Assembly: GCA_038501625.1 (NCBI GenBank)
Contig: JAZAYU010000113.1
Location: 124,001-188,000, forward strand
Length of the DNA stretch: 64,000 nucleotides
DNA from: Corbicula japonica
Lineage: Eukaryota > Mollusca > Bivalvia > Venerida > Cyrenidae
Direction of reading: 5' to 3'
The position numbers and the translations under genes were made by a program. Shown here in pieces: positions 47,156 to 58,839 of the stretch; within the stretch, counting starts at the first letter, position 1; every line of letters starts with the position of its first letter. The notes under the pieces are model-generated. The model searched no databases. It was not told where the DNA came from and saw only the letters and a program-made list of their open reading frames with translations.

Positions 47156-50100
47156 AGAATTTTCGCACAAATGACGAAAATGATATATTCTTTTGCACAG
47201 AAATTCGCGCAATATTTTTCTGTATTGACATACTTCATATTGTTACTTCTCTAAGATTCCAATTAACGATTATCTTAGCCTGAAATACGCAAATTTTAAA
47301 TACGCGCGTAATAAAATGATACGATGCTACAGTAAATAAATTAGTGATACATGTAATAGGGAAAAAATTCGCGCGGCCGGTTTACTTATTGCCATCGCTT
47401 AGTCTATGAACTTTATTCATTAACTCACTTTAGGAAAAAAATGAAACTTTTATTTAGATTTGATATCTTTCTCTGGATCTGATGCTGTTATAAACAAATT
47501 TGGCGATTTTGATAAAATATCAGCTACTAAAAAATGTAAGTTTTCAAAATATACAAGGCTCCACTGCGCGCACATCCTACAACATGTTTAGTAGTTGCAA
47601 GTAGGCCGTATCGAAAGCTTTAACACTTATAAATGATTTGATAAACGAAATTGTCAACAGAGAAATCGCGTTGAAATTAATTATATATTTCAGTAGCAGT
47701 TATGTCAAAATATGTCTAGTATATGCTAGATTAATAAATCTTCATTGTTTAAAATTGACTCTCTCTTTTACACTTACACATGCAATCTATTAGAGCTACT
47801 CAGGTTTAGCAGTCGGGCCTAAGCTGCAACAGTTTCGTGATTACAAGAACAGCTGTTTTATTTGCAGCTACTCGTCTTGCTTTCCTCATGCCTAATTCCA
47901 ATACGCATTCAATTGACCGAACGAAAATTACCGATGTTTACCGATGATTACCGATGCCTATAATGTTTACGTAGGAACCCCAGGGGCAATACTTGACCAC
48001 GATAATAACAAAGGAGATTTAACATAGTCTAGACGATTATGCCACTATATACATACTATCAATTAGCTTGATGTTTAACCGTTGATAATAATCACAATGC
48101 TGATATCATAACGCTGCTGGACTGCTAGACGGTGTATTACAATATTGACCTAGTATTTCATTTATGCAACAAATTTGACCTGGCACTTCATTAATTTTCG
48201 TATAGGTCATTGAATAAACACGGGTATCAGCGAATACACTGATAGGTCAGAGGACAGTAAATAGAAAAGCCTGTCGCGGATTGGACAATTTTGTCTAAGG
48301 ACGATTCGGGCTTAATTTATTTTCAAAGATTCATTGGCCAAAACTATAGAGAATAGAAATAACTTTTTGTTTTCAAAAATGTAAAATGACTTTAATTATA
48401 TACTTAAAAATAAAAATGATTATTTAAAACACTGTTTGAAAGGTGATTTGTGTCACTTTAAAGAAGTTGGTACTTTCCTTATTTTGGGTTAGAGAATTGT
48501 TTGTATTCTGGGGGTGGTTACTTTCGGTTTAAAATGCTGAGAGAATGAGTTGGTGAGGCCACCAATTCTTGGTCATTTTTGCATTTCCCAAGAGTGCCAC
48601 TATGCAAATCTGGGGTACTTTTGGAACAAGCCGTGTAAATAAAATCACAGGAGGACCAAATCTTATAATGTAAGTCTATGGGAAACTATTTAGTGGTCTC
48701 TGACCTTGATATATTTATCAAATTTACACGTCAGCGATGTGTTTAGATGCCGGACTACCGATTCGAAGTTGATCGTAACACATACGAAATTTAACGAATA
48801 CGAGGTCAAATGCAAGAGTGCCAGGTCAATACTGTTGGACAATACTTCCGTAACGGTCATTCAATAAACAATGGTATCTAACCAGCGAATATATCGATGT
48901 ATTTGTTTACTTCACACGTCCGAGAGGTGTGATGTATTGGTATACCGATTTAAACTATTGCAGGTTCGAATCTTAACTAGCACCATGTTAACCTAAAACA
49001 CACGTTTTTGGAATATAGTCTTATAATTAATTTAAATCGTTTTTGGAATATAGTTAATAATTAATTTAAATCGTTTTATTACTATATTTGGTTTAAGGAT
49101 ACTTTAAAAAATAAGTGTTTTTTTCTTTTTACGTGAGTACTTGTATTGATAGTATCATGCTTTCTTTAAGGCTTAACTGTATGAATTCACATACACGCTA
49201 TATAAGCAGTAATTTAAAATACAACACAAATACACAAAAAAAGTTCGGCACGGGTTTTAAGAGAATGGGAATTTTAAAACTAAAATCTAAAAAGTAGACA
49301 CGAGTTTGCGTTTATATTTTTCAACTGATACACCTTTACCGACTTTTCACAGCGATTTACAAGTTGATCATAAACTACGAAATTTACCGAATTCATGGTC
49401 AATGCAAGAATAATTATGCAAATCATTGCTTTAGTTATTGTTGTTTTTTGTTTTGAGTTTGTGTACAACGCATTTTGTTTCACTGTCCTTTCTATTCCCA
49501 ATGCAACAGTTATAAATCCATTTATTAATTTGTTCATTGTTTTGTTAATTTTTAGGTTTTATACAAGGTCTCATGAACGTAAGATTTGTTAAGTTATTAC
49601 ATATGTATAAACGATGTTTGTGATTGTTTACCTCACAATATCCACTTACTTTAACGTAATGATGTGTGCATTATTGTTAAAAATTATCACATTGACTTTA
49701 TGCACCAAGTCACAAATAATCCCCCGTCTAGACAGGGTTCCTTTGTTATTACCTTAGTTATGTATCTCTGTGGGTTGCTTAAGTAAACATTTTGGCATTT
49801 TGGCATTTTGCAGTGCGTAGATAGCCCTCTATACATATAGATAGGGTTACTCTCCTGAACAATTTTGACACTAATGCCGTAATCTGGGGACGAAATTTAA
49901 TCCGGAGAGGGTTTCTCAAGGTCTATTTTGTTTTATAGAAACAAGGAACATTTGATACGAGCATGTACTCTAGTCAGGTACGCATACCGCTACTTTGACT
50001 GGTTAAAATGTCTGAATCATCTAAATTCAGCCGAGTATTCGCGAATAGGCAGCTACGCGCCTGTTTTTAGTGTCTTTGTTATAGTTAATCACGGAAAACC

Positions 50101-50290
50101 TGTCCGAGCCTCATGTAGTTTTACATGTTATGTAGACCAATCTGATTAATTCGATTGGTTTTCTGACGCATGCGCAATAAATCGATGCTGGAAGCTGAAG
50201 GCGCCGACGCATCTTGTGAACATTGGATTTGTTTCTTATTAACAATTAAGGTATGAATATTTATTTTATTACTTGCAATTAAATAATTAA
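47156..50290. other. Intergenic, no supported gene
   Basis: CGCGAA-type repeat at 47156-47380, then AT-rich sequence. A ~35-bp direct duplication (TTTTTGGAATATAGT...AATTTAAATCG) lies at 49000-49075. Short frames have no known domains. Confidence 0.45.
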
Positions 50291-50294
50291 TTTT

Positions 50295-50790
50295 TGGGGT
50301 GGGTCTTAAATGCAGAATTTCACACAGAACGCAGACTGAAGTCGGAAAAAAGGCTCTAAAATGCAGAATGGTTCAGCAGAAGCAGAAAATGTATTAGAAA
50401 TAGAAAATAGGGTTCATAAATGCAGAACATTTATGCAGCGAGCAGATAATGTATTGAAAATGGAGATTATGGGTCTAAAATGCAGCGTTCAGATATATAC
50501 TTGCGATGTAGAAAAGTGATCTAAAATGCAGCACATTGCTAAAAACGCAAAGAGCAGGGAATGTATTTGATACCGCATAATGCAGAACAAAATGAAAAAA
50601 AAATGCAGAAAAATTCGCAAATGCACACTAATGTCTTATCATTATTTTGATATAACATCGAAGCAGTAATTGTTCATACTTTTTTTTAATATTTTACACT
50701 TATATTATTTATAAAGTATTTCGCACATTTTTTAACAGTTATATATCGCTGCACCTTTTCCAAATGCAGAGAAATGCAGAAATAGTTGCA
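50295..50790. repeat. TGCAG-rich degenerate minisatellite, second locus
   Basis: GGTCTTAAATGCAGAATTTC, GGCTCTAAAATGCAGAATGG, AGCAGATAATGTATTGAAAA and similar blocks match 10604-10832. Confidence 0.75.
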
Positions 50791-50924
50791 AATGTTTATA
50801 AATACTAGTTGAATGCTATGCCAGATTTTTTACTGTGTTTAAATCCTGTTTTATTTCCTGTTGAATTGAACTTGGATTTACGTGATGTACGCTTTAATTT
50901 TCCTTAAACAATAATATAAACAAT

Positions 50925-51120
50925 AATAACTGAGGTATCATTTTATTACGCGGGTTAAAATTTCGCGCATTTGCACAAGTGTTGTTGCCCGAATTTAAAC
51001 GGTTACCCCAGCGAAACTACACCATGTAATATCACATCTTAAAACATATGCGCGAATTATTCACGCGCGAATATTACTTTGGAGCTTTAATTTGTCACGG
51101 CGAAATTAAATGATACATGT
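50925..51120. repeat. CGCGAA-type dispersed repeat
   Basis: AATAATAACTGAGGTATCAT, TTACGCGGGTTAAAATTTCG and TACACCATGTAATATCACAT are the complement of blocks in 46374-46805. Confidence 0.65.
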
Positions 51121-51608
51121 ACTTCATTGCATGTCATAGTTTGTAATTTACTTTTGTTACATGGCATGTCGTATAGTTTGTTATGTACTTTTCTATATCA
51201 TTCAATTATTTCATCCACTAATTCCCTATGCTTCTTAATTCTTTCAATAAATACGTTTTTGAACAAACACATAAAACATTTTGTTTTTCGGTCAGGAGAC
51301 CCAGAGTTATCAATTTTCTGACTCTTAACAGTTTTAACAAGTCTAATAGTAGACACAAACTGCAGGCCTAAGAACCGTCGAAAAGTAGTTCTAATTTGCA
51401 ATAGCCCTGATAGTAGGTATGCCGAACCCTATGTATATTTAATGCTTTGATTTTTTATCAGTGTATCTGAACCGTCGTTACCTCTACACCAACGAGTTCC
51501 CCAACTGAATGAAACCAAACCAATTTACAAAGCCGGGCGAGCAAGCGAATACAATGAAAGGTTGGATATGCAAGGCATAGGTTATGTATTTATAATAATA
51601 TTTTTATA

Positions 51609-51800
51609 GCCGTCAGTCGCCATTGCACTGTCATCAGTAAAAAATAAAAATATCAAAATCTCTTCAACGACAAAATGCAGTTATTATAAATAACACTTTG
51701 CGCAAATAATCGCTATTTATATATCTTTATTTTACATCTGTTACATGTAAGACACATTTTGATATTTTTCTTTATATAATATATGACAGTGCAATGACGG
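51609..51800. mobile_element. 192-bp MITE
   Basis: GCCGTCAGTCGCCATTGCACTG...AAATATCAAAAT on the left and ATTTTGATATTTTTC...CAGTGCAATGACGG on the right are inverted. TATA-like sequence flanks both ends. Confidence 0.75.
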
Positions 51801-52140
51801 ATATATTAACACCTTAATATTTCATATGAACTTTTTGCTTAAACTAGAAGCATTTCTAGAAAACAATGTCATAGCCTATTGTTATGGTGTATTTGTCATA
51901 ATAATTTTATTACCCGTATGCGCGCCTGTTAATGACAACTGTACATTTACAGGGTGGCCTTACCACGTTATTTATGACGTCAATTTTGGTATTACGACAA
52001 GAAAAAATCTCATCGATTCAAATCTTCTAAGCCTTGTAAGTATTTTATTTTTTCACCATTGTTGGCGAAATTATCTCATTCTAAGGGGAAAGTCAAACAC
52101 AACAAACTGTGGTCAATAAATTTGTAACCTTTTGTCAACG

Positions 52141-52215
52141 TTTGCCTGTGATTTGGGGCAAACACTGATACACTTTAACATTCAATTTCAGTATTTGCCC
52201 CGAATCACAGACAAA
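52141..52215. repeat. 26-bp arm hairpin
   Basis: TTTGCCTGTGATTTGGGGCA and AACACT pair with the inverted AGTATTTGCCCCGAATCACAG at 52190-52215. Confidence 0.8.
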
Positions 52216-52368
52216 AGTAGATACAAGGCGACACATGTATTGACAACCGTGGGTAGTTTTTAACTTTGCCATTGGAATGTGATAAATTTCGTCGAAAATG
52301 TTAGCTTATACAATATTTTTAAGGCTTCGAAAATTTGAATCGATGGTATTTTTGCTTACCAAAAAAGT

Positions 52369-52396
52369 CATGTGGTATATATATATATATATATAT
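52369..52396. repeat. (AT)n microsatellite
   Basis: About ten AT dinucleotides in GTGGTATATATATATATATA. Confidence 0.9.
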
Positions 52397-52479
52397 GGCC
52401 ACATTGTTTAATTATCTTACCTACGTGGGAGCCCTTGAGTTGCACCCGAAATGTGTTTTTTTCCTCAAAGATACCCGTT

Positions 52480-52565
52480 ATTATTATGGTGCTGGGCGCA
52501 ACATCATTTAAATCAGGTCTCCATTTCTGACAATAAGATGCTTGAGATTTGAGAACAGCTGCCAT
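52480..52565. repeat. Relative of the 39340-39470 MITE, reverse orientation
   Basis: The complement reads TTCTCAAATCTCAAGCATCT, then CAGAAATGGAGACCTGATTT, TGATGTTGCGCCCAG. It lies upstream of MCT copy 2 with the same relation to the gene as its counterpart has to copy 1. Confidence 0.6.
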
Positions 52566-52983
52566 TTTTAGTTTTATTACATTGGGCCATGTATTGGGTA
52601 TCTAACGTTGCGTTTACTTCTCTTAAGAGAAGAGATCACTTTAAACTTGTGATGTTTTTAATTGTGACATTATTTGTTTAGAATGAGGCATTTAGCTGCT
52701 ATTACACATATAGCGAAATTTTACACGATTATCATTAAAACAATTCTTAACTTATATTGTGTCAGTCGTTTCAATTCACCAAGGGATTTTTCTTCCGGAC
52801 AAAATCTACTAAACCAAGGTTAGTTTTCCAGAAAGATAGTCGGTAATTAGCAGATTAATTAATAGAATTACTATGTATTTGTGTTTGAACTGACTTTTAG
52901 TTTCTGTTATCCTAAACGGTCTTTTGTTTTTTACTCGGTACTCGCTCCATGTGATAGTTGGAATTGCTTTTCTGTAATTATAG

Positions 52984-53145
52984 AGGAAACCATCTGCTCG
53001 AAGGATGAGAAGTCACCTGCGGATGAAGTCGATGAAAACAGCAATCAGCAAGACGTCCTGGTTGAAGAGACGAAGCCAAAGGTTCCTGATGGAGGTTGGG
53101 GCTGGATGATCGTCCTTGGATGTTTGGTTCTAAAGGTTATTTTGG
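52984..53145 (+). CDS. MCT copy 2, exon a (TM1)
   Basis: 162 nt, same length as copy 1. Acceptor AATTATAG, donor TTTTGG|GTAAATATC using the first G of GGT as the last exon base. Shares DEKSPADEVDENSNQQDVLV and DGGWGWMIVLGCLVL with copy 1. Confidence 0.85.
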
Positions 53146-55696
53146 GTAAATATCTTTAAGCGTTTGAGAAAATCAATATCTTGAAGCGTTTGCGAAAATC
53201 AATATCATTAAGCGTTTGAGAAAATCAATGTCTTTAAGCGTTTGAGAAAATCATGCATAAACGGGTCATGGGCGTAGCTAATCCCTATTCATGTGGTTCA
53301 TAATAGAACTTGGAGTGGTTGAGCGTTCGGGGACACGCCGATACTCCCCTTGTTTTTTGTTATAACAATAGTTCAATCTAGTGCTTTCTGTGGTTTCTGG
53401 AATCAATCATTTATTTTGCAGGTGGATTCCAGAAATCAAATGGTTTATTCTATGTAAAGTTCCTGGAAAAGTTCGGAGGTTCAGCATCGCAAACTGCATG
53501 GGTTACCTCCGTTGCTGCCACGGTTCGTCTTCTTGTCGGTAATTTGATTTGCAATTAAATCTTTATTACTAATACGAAACGCTTTTGAGCTCTATTTGAA
53601 GAATAGTGAGCTGTCCTACGCACCCCAGCGTCGGCGTCAGTGCCTTTTAACGAAATATGAATTTTGGATCATTTGCATCACAAGCTTCATAATTATCAAC
53701 AAGACCCATAACTCTGTGACAAATGCTTATTTAGATATGCCCCCTTTTTACGTAGATATTAATCTAAATGTGCACTTTGTCCATATCATTGAAACTACTT
53801 GAGATGCATTAAAATCTTCATAATTGTCAACAAGACTTGTTACTCTACTGCAATTTTTTTCCAAGAAATTCACCCTTTTCGCTTAGATTTTTTTATAGTT
53901 ATTATGCGCTTGGTCCGTAACATTGAAACTACTTGATATACCAAATTGAAACTTGGAATATATATTAACTATAACCATCAACACTCATAACTTCTTTACA
54001 CATATTAAAATATACCCCTTTTCACATCACTTTTTAACTATTAAAGATAAAAAAATTTATTTCCAACAAGATACTTTACTCTTTCATAATTAAGCCCCTG
54101 TAAGCACTTAAATGTTTGGCCAGTTGTTGTATTTTTATCACCAATTGAAATAACTACTCTCGTAAAAAAACTTGAACGTATATTGCAGGACCTGTTATAA
54201 GTATACTATCCAACAAGATATCGTGTAGGAAGTTAACGGCAATAGGGACACTCATATTCGTCGTAGCTGTGCATATATCAGGTTATGCTAACAGCCTCGT
54301 ATACATCACTTTCACCTATGGTGTGATCGGAGGTAAATCATTTTTTTGTTATCTTTTTTTCAATGATTTTATCAAACAGAAAAAATTCAGTTGTTGGTTT
54401 GTTTAAATATTTGGTAATTTCGGCATAAGGCATTAGATTCAAAAGGTAACATGAAAGACATCGAACATGACAAATATGAAAATATTTCATGATCGGTTTG
54501 ATTGAGTCTGTTCACTGGAATATTACTTCCAAAGCCAACTAGCCCCGTATTGAGCGCAACTCAATATCCATTGAATCCAGTGCTAAGCGCGAGGTTTATC
54601 AATGATAACTGAAATTAAATACAGATTACTACATTTGAATTGTGATTTTCCGGCTACAGAGTCAAACATGTCTCCAAAATCCATTCAGGAGAATACCAGG
54701 AAGTGGTCTTTGAAGATAGATGGTCTTTGTGTTCATTTGAATTTGGATGAGCAAAATGTGGTCTTAATTCACATGAGGTCTTTGTTTACAGTGATCGTTA
54801 TCACAGATTTTACTGTATTTGAGAAAATCTTATTAGTAGTCGTGACGTGATAGTGGTCTTGGATACAATGCATTTATGTTCTAAAATAAGGAGCAAAATT
54901 TAGTTTTCAAAGTATTACGCGGTTTGTAATAATTTAACCGGTGATATAGTGATCTCAGGTGTGTTAATTTATGTTTACAGGACTTGGTAGATCTTTCCTA
55001 CTCACACCACTTACATTCCTGCTAGGGGGATACTTCGACAAGCGCCGTAGTTTTGCGTTTGGCTTGGCCTCTTCTGGATTAGGTGTTGGAGGATTTGCGA
55101 TCACTCCGCTCATCGAGATAATATTCCAAGAATATGGCTTTACAGGGACCTACATCCTTCTCAGCGGCATCGCCTGTCATATCTTCATATGTGCCTGCAT
55201 ATTCATTCCGGCAGATCAAGCTACTAGACCCGTGAACTTAAGGTGAGCATTCTCATTTGGGACTCGTCACTTCAGAGTTGTTTGTTATTTGCGTTTCATA
55301 AAATGAATCATTGTAAGTAGATCTAATAGATGAAAAGGGGCCACTGAGAGAGACCAAATGCGATAGATATAAACATATTGAAGGCTTGATTTGTTTGAGC
55401 CTGTTCGATACCGGTAGGTAATATGGATGCATATTACAGCCCACGTCGCCTACTCGCTGGTACAAATGTAGATTCAAATAACATTTTGTAATATGACAAA
55501 CTGAGCCTACAAAATATTCTTACCTCTGGTGTTTTGTGTGTTTTTTAAGTTTATTATGAATACTCCTAGAACCTGGTTTAAACCCCTAGTAGCAATGTGT
55601 TTTGCCACGGTCTTCCAAGGCGGTATCCCCAAAGGTTCTCTTTTTCGTTAGTTGTTTGTGGCGTCCTATTTGAATTGACATACTTATAACAAATAT

Positions 55697-55742
<46 letters not shown>

Positions 55743-56872
55743 TCTCTTCTTTTTCGCTGCTTGGGGAGGCTTTGTTTTATAAGTGTGGCGTTTCCTGATA
55801 TGCATATATTATTTTGTTATTGACAGAAAAGAAAATATTAAAAAGAAAGAAGAGGACGACTTGTCGGGTCAAGACAATGATGAAACGGAAGAAACAACAC
55901 AAAGAATGACACTGTTACCATCAAATATGTCTTCAAAAGGGAGTGTTTATATTGATGCCAATCAACAAAATGGAACCAACGAATGGAATAAAAGTTGTCA
56001 AATTGCAGCGAAGCAAAATGGAGCATCAAACGGCAAAGTTAACACGGCAGACGAAAAGAAGAAAAAGAGAATAGTATCGTTTTCTATTTTGAAGGACATA
56101 CGATTCGTGACATTGCTGGTAGCCACATTTGTTTTTACTCTGCCAACAAGCGTGCTGTTTCTTCCTGCGCTTGCGAAGACCCGAGGACTTACCGACATTC
56201 AAGCAGCCTATTTGTTGTCAATCGTAGCCGGAAGTAACACTGTTTCAGGAATTATTTCCGGTTTAATTCTTGACCTTAAACCGGTCCGAAACCTCAGGCC
56301 GTACATTTATAACGCCATAGGATTTATACAATGTATTGCGGTAGTATTGTTTCCATTTCTTCAAACATTCCTGCAGTTTGTAGCTGTATGTATTTTGCAT
56401 GGCGCAGTGATGGGCATTAAGGCGGCCCAGAGAAATGTTATTCTAGTTGATATACTAGGAGTAAAGAAACTACCGAGTTCCTTTGCTTTTCTACTCGCCG
56501 TGCAAGGGCTTGGTACCTTAATTGGTCCACCATTGGCTGGTAAGTATACAAATTTATAATCTTATTATAAAAGAAATACCATTTATCAGCTTTTATCAAA
56601 TGGTCAAAATGCATACTGACCTGTAGGAGGAGCCTAATGCCTATCGGTTTTCATGTATTGACCTGTGGGCGGAGTTTGAAGCAGCCCGCGTGTTAGACTT
56701 AATGTTCATGACCTCAAGTCTGAAAACATGACACGCGCTGAATACGAAATATATAAACGATATACAAAGAATGTTAACCACATGATTTTATTTGAAAAAT
56801 GAACATATTTAATTATAGGATTTTAAAAAAAAATAAATAAATGCATTTTGGAGTAGTATCTCACTATTCATC

Positions 56873-56968
<96 letters not shown>

Positions 56969-57615
56969 TGAACATGCTGAAGGAATTTATTTATATATAG
57001 TTATAAATTAGACCCAACATTGTTCACCATTCACTTAACAGGTTATGTTTACTAAGATAGACATGAATAAATCATTCATGGGTGACCATCTGTAAAATGG
57101 TCTGAGAACTGTTTGACTGTAAATTATCTTTTGTTTCGCATATTAAGTGTGAATTGTTAAGTGTAAATTGAATTATTTCTGTAGTAATTAGTTTTAATAA
57201 CCTCCCTTGAAGGTAATATGCTAATTAAAAAAAAGTAATATATGCATATAAGGAATCGCCACACTCACAAAACACAGCCACACTCACAAAACTCAGTCTC
57301 AAACCAGGCGGAATGGTATTGTGGATAGGAGTATAAAGTGTCCACTTATTAGGGATAAGTGTACTTTGAACTATGTTGTCTTTGCCTGTTTGGCTAGGCG
57401 ATGACGCCGTATTTGCATTGCTTTGGAGTTAACTATACTTTTGTTTCCTTTTTTCTAATATATCGGTTCTTTTTACAGGTTATTTGAAAGATACGTATGG
57501 CAAATACGATTACTCATTCTATTTTGGAGCAGGATGCGTCTTCCTGGGAAGTGTGATTCTTGCTTGTGGAAACGTGCGGAACTATTACAACAAAAAGAAG
57601 TCCGGAAGAAACTAA
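52984..57615 (+). CDS. Monocarboxylate-transporter-like gene, copy 2 (SLC16/MCT family)
   Basis: Six coding exons: a 52984-53145, b 53422-53538, c 54189-54332, d 54981-55242, e 55827-56539, f 57479-57615, all GT-AG and in phase, giving about 511 residues without the missing initiating exon. DGGWGW is at residues 36-41, QKSNG with the MCT1-Lys38-equivalent Lys at 59, YFDKRRSF at 159-166, the Lys/Gln-rich loop from 229, and GPPLAG before the last TM. Predicted a 12-TM plasma-membrane carrier. In predicted TM8 the essential Asp/Arg pair of MCT1-type carriers is replaced by Asn366 and Gly370 (AGSNTVSGIISG). The frame is intact, so loss of proton-coupled lactate-type transport with another function, or early non-functionality, are both possible. 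The nearest family member cannot be named from sequence alone. Confidence 0.87.
53422..53538 (+). CDS. MCT copy 2, exon b
   Basis: 117 nt after TTTTGCAG; donor TTGTCG|GTAATTT. Encodes GGFQKSNGLFYVKFLEKFGG and TAWVTSVAATVRLLVG. Lys codon at 53433-53435. Confidence 0.87.
53600..54135. repeat. Core repeats in intron b-c of MCT copy 2
   Basis: CCAGCGTCGGCGTCAG is followed by about three ~150-bp units marked by CTTCATAATTATCAACAAGA / CTTCATAATTGTCAACAAGA and CATTGAAACTACTTGA. This is a fragment of a core-repeat element. Confidence 0.6.
54189..54332 (+). CDS. MCT copy 2, exon c (TM3-TM4)
   Basis: 144 nt after TATTGCAG; donor ATCGGAG|GTAAAT. Encodes GPVISILSNKISCRKLTAIG, LIFVVAVHISGY and LVYITFTYGVIG. 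Confidence 0.87.
54450..54600. repeat. Dispersed repeat family R2 in intron c-d
   Basis: GAACATGACAAATATGAAAA, GATCGGTTTGATTGAGTCTG and TGAGCGCAACTCAATATCCA match 22740-22880. Confidence 0.65.
54981..55242 (+). CDS. MCT copy 2, exon d (TM5-TM6)
   Basis: 262 nt after TTTACAG; donor CTTAAG|GTGAGC. Contains GGYFDKRRSFAFGLASSG and ends IPADQATRPVNLR. No tandem repeat follows the donor, unlike copy 1. Confidence 0.88.
55560..55815 (-). repeat. R1 copy with a (CT)n tract, abutting an MCT splice acceptor
   Basis: R1 in minus orientation: CCTAGAACCTGGTTTAAACC, CCAAGGCGGTATCCCCAAAG, then (CT)~20 at 55698-55739, CTTGGGGAGGCTTTG and GGCGTTTCCTGATATGCATAT. Its end is about 13 bp upstream of the exon e acceptor at 55826. 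Confidence 0.85.
55827..56539 (+). CDS. MCT copy 2, exon e (cytosolic loop, TM7-TM11)
   Basis: 713 nt after TTATTGACAG. The first ~80 residues form the hydrophilic loop ending in EKKKKRIVSF. TM7 starts near DIRFVTLLVATFVF. The TM8 motif has AAC at 56236-56238 (Asn) and GGA at 56248-56250 (Gly), where copy 1 has GAC and AGA. Donor GGCTG|GTAAG. Confidence 0.88.
56873..56967. repeat. (AT)n microsatellite, ~45 units, in intron e-f of MCT copy 2
   Basis: Uninterrupted AT dinucleotides over about 94 bp; likely polymorphic. Confidence 0.97.
57238..57300 (+). repeat. R1 fragment
   Basis: ATATGCATATAAGGAATCGC, then CACACTCACAAAACACAGCC and a second imperfect CACACTCACAAAACTCAGTC: only the first part of R1. 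Confidence 0.6.
57479..57615 (+). CDS. MCT copy 2, exon f (TM12 and C-terminus)
   Basis: 137 nt including TAA at 57613-57615, after TTTTTACAG. Encodes YLKDTYGKYDYSFYFGAGCV, a hydrophobic segment and NYYNKKKSGRN. No canonical AATAAA is evident in the next 100 nt; AATATAAAATGCATAATATA is the best AT-rich candidate. Confidence 0.88.
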
Positions 57616-58539
57616 GCTCATTGTGCAATATTGTAAATATAAAATGCATAATATATTTGAACAGTTTATTCATTATTATTTAATTAATTATTATTTTTGT
57701 GTATTATGTGGATAGATCGATTCACGAACATAAAGCAAAACTGAAATACACAACATTATAGTAATTTTATCAATTTTTTTTGAATATTTAATTTCGTATT
57801 GAGTGAAATTACTATAATGTTGTATATTAACACGATCCGTTAGGATTATTTCAAAAATGAAATATAAAATTTCATTAAACTTAACGTCAACATAGTCACG
57901 AAAATGTAGAATTTTGACTTGAAAATCCACGAAAATGCCTTTTTACCTTAAACCAAGAAATGTTATTTCTACGAAAATGAGTGAGTGAGTTGGTTTATGG
58001 TTATATCCTTGTCATGCTTGTAATCCTCTCACTATCCAGTCTTTTGGGTTTTCTGTGACTACTGCTGACCACCTGGTGTCAGTTAATATTCGAAAATTTA
58101 CATTTTTGATAATTTTAAGGGATATAACACTATCGCCCCTTGTTCGCCTGATTTCATTTGGCGCTTACCGCTTTCTTTTTTTTTGTGTCGCGATGAGCGT
58201 TTGTCTATATTTTATTCTAGACAACATATGTATTGAAAAGAGAAGAATTGATTAAATATGTTAGAATTATTTATTCGAACTTAACTCCAAAGTTAGTTTA
58301 AACCGCGGAAAGAGTTTCAAACAAACGGCCCCGGATAAGCAATGACCGGATTGCATATAGTCTAAAAACATATTGCAAGATCAAAATGATTATCAGATCA
58401 ACAAACAAACCGAGTGCCGTCATTTCAACACTGCGCGTGGACACAAATGTATTTGCAATGTTTCAGGGGGTTTAACTCCTTCCTTTAAGGTGCGTGCACA
58501 TACAGGAATCAATAATATTTTGAACGAGAGAGAATATTA
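57616..58539. other. Intergenic with one hairpin
   Basis: An inverted pair AATACACAACATTATAGTAA (57745-57768) and TTACTATAATGTTGTATATT (57806-57828) could be a small MITE. Nothing else recognised. Confidence 0.55.
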
Positions 58540-58839
58540 TGTATAACAAGAGCCAGTCGGAAACGACTGCAAGCTCGACTATTCGAAAAGTTAGAATTAT
58601 TAAGCACATTTTAACTGGGCTTCATTTAAACTGGGGAGTGATTCAGGAGTTTATGATGGCTCCAACAAACACACATGAACAAAAGTTTCTTAATCCAAGT
58701 TAGGAAATCAATAAATTACACTTAATTTATTCTTGTAGATTTTTTGGGGTTTACACAACCCAGCCCATACACCCCTGATCCCACACCCATCAACCCACTA
58801 TCTTTGCCCATCTATAGTGGTGTGGCTTGGTGTAGTACA

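Noticed and set aside
52881..52983. Translation start of MCT copy 2 at the ATG in 52881
   Set aside because: Homology with copy 1 begins exactly at the AG acceptor (52984); the sequence before it is unrelated in the two copies.
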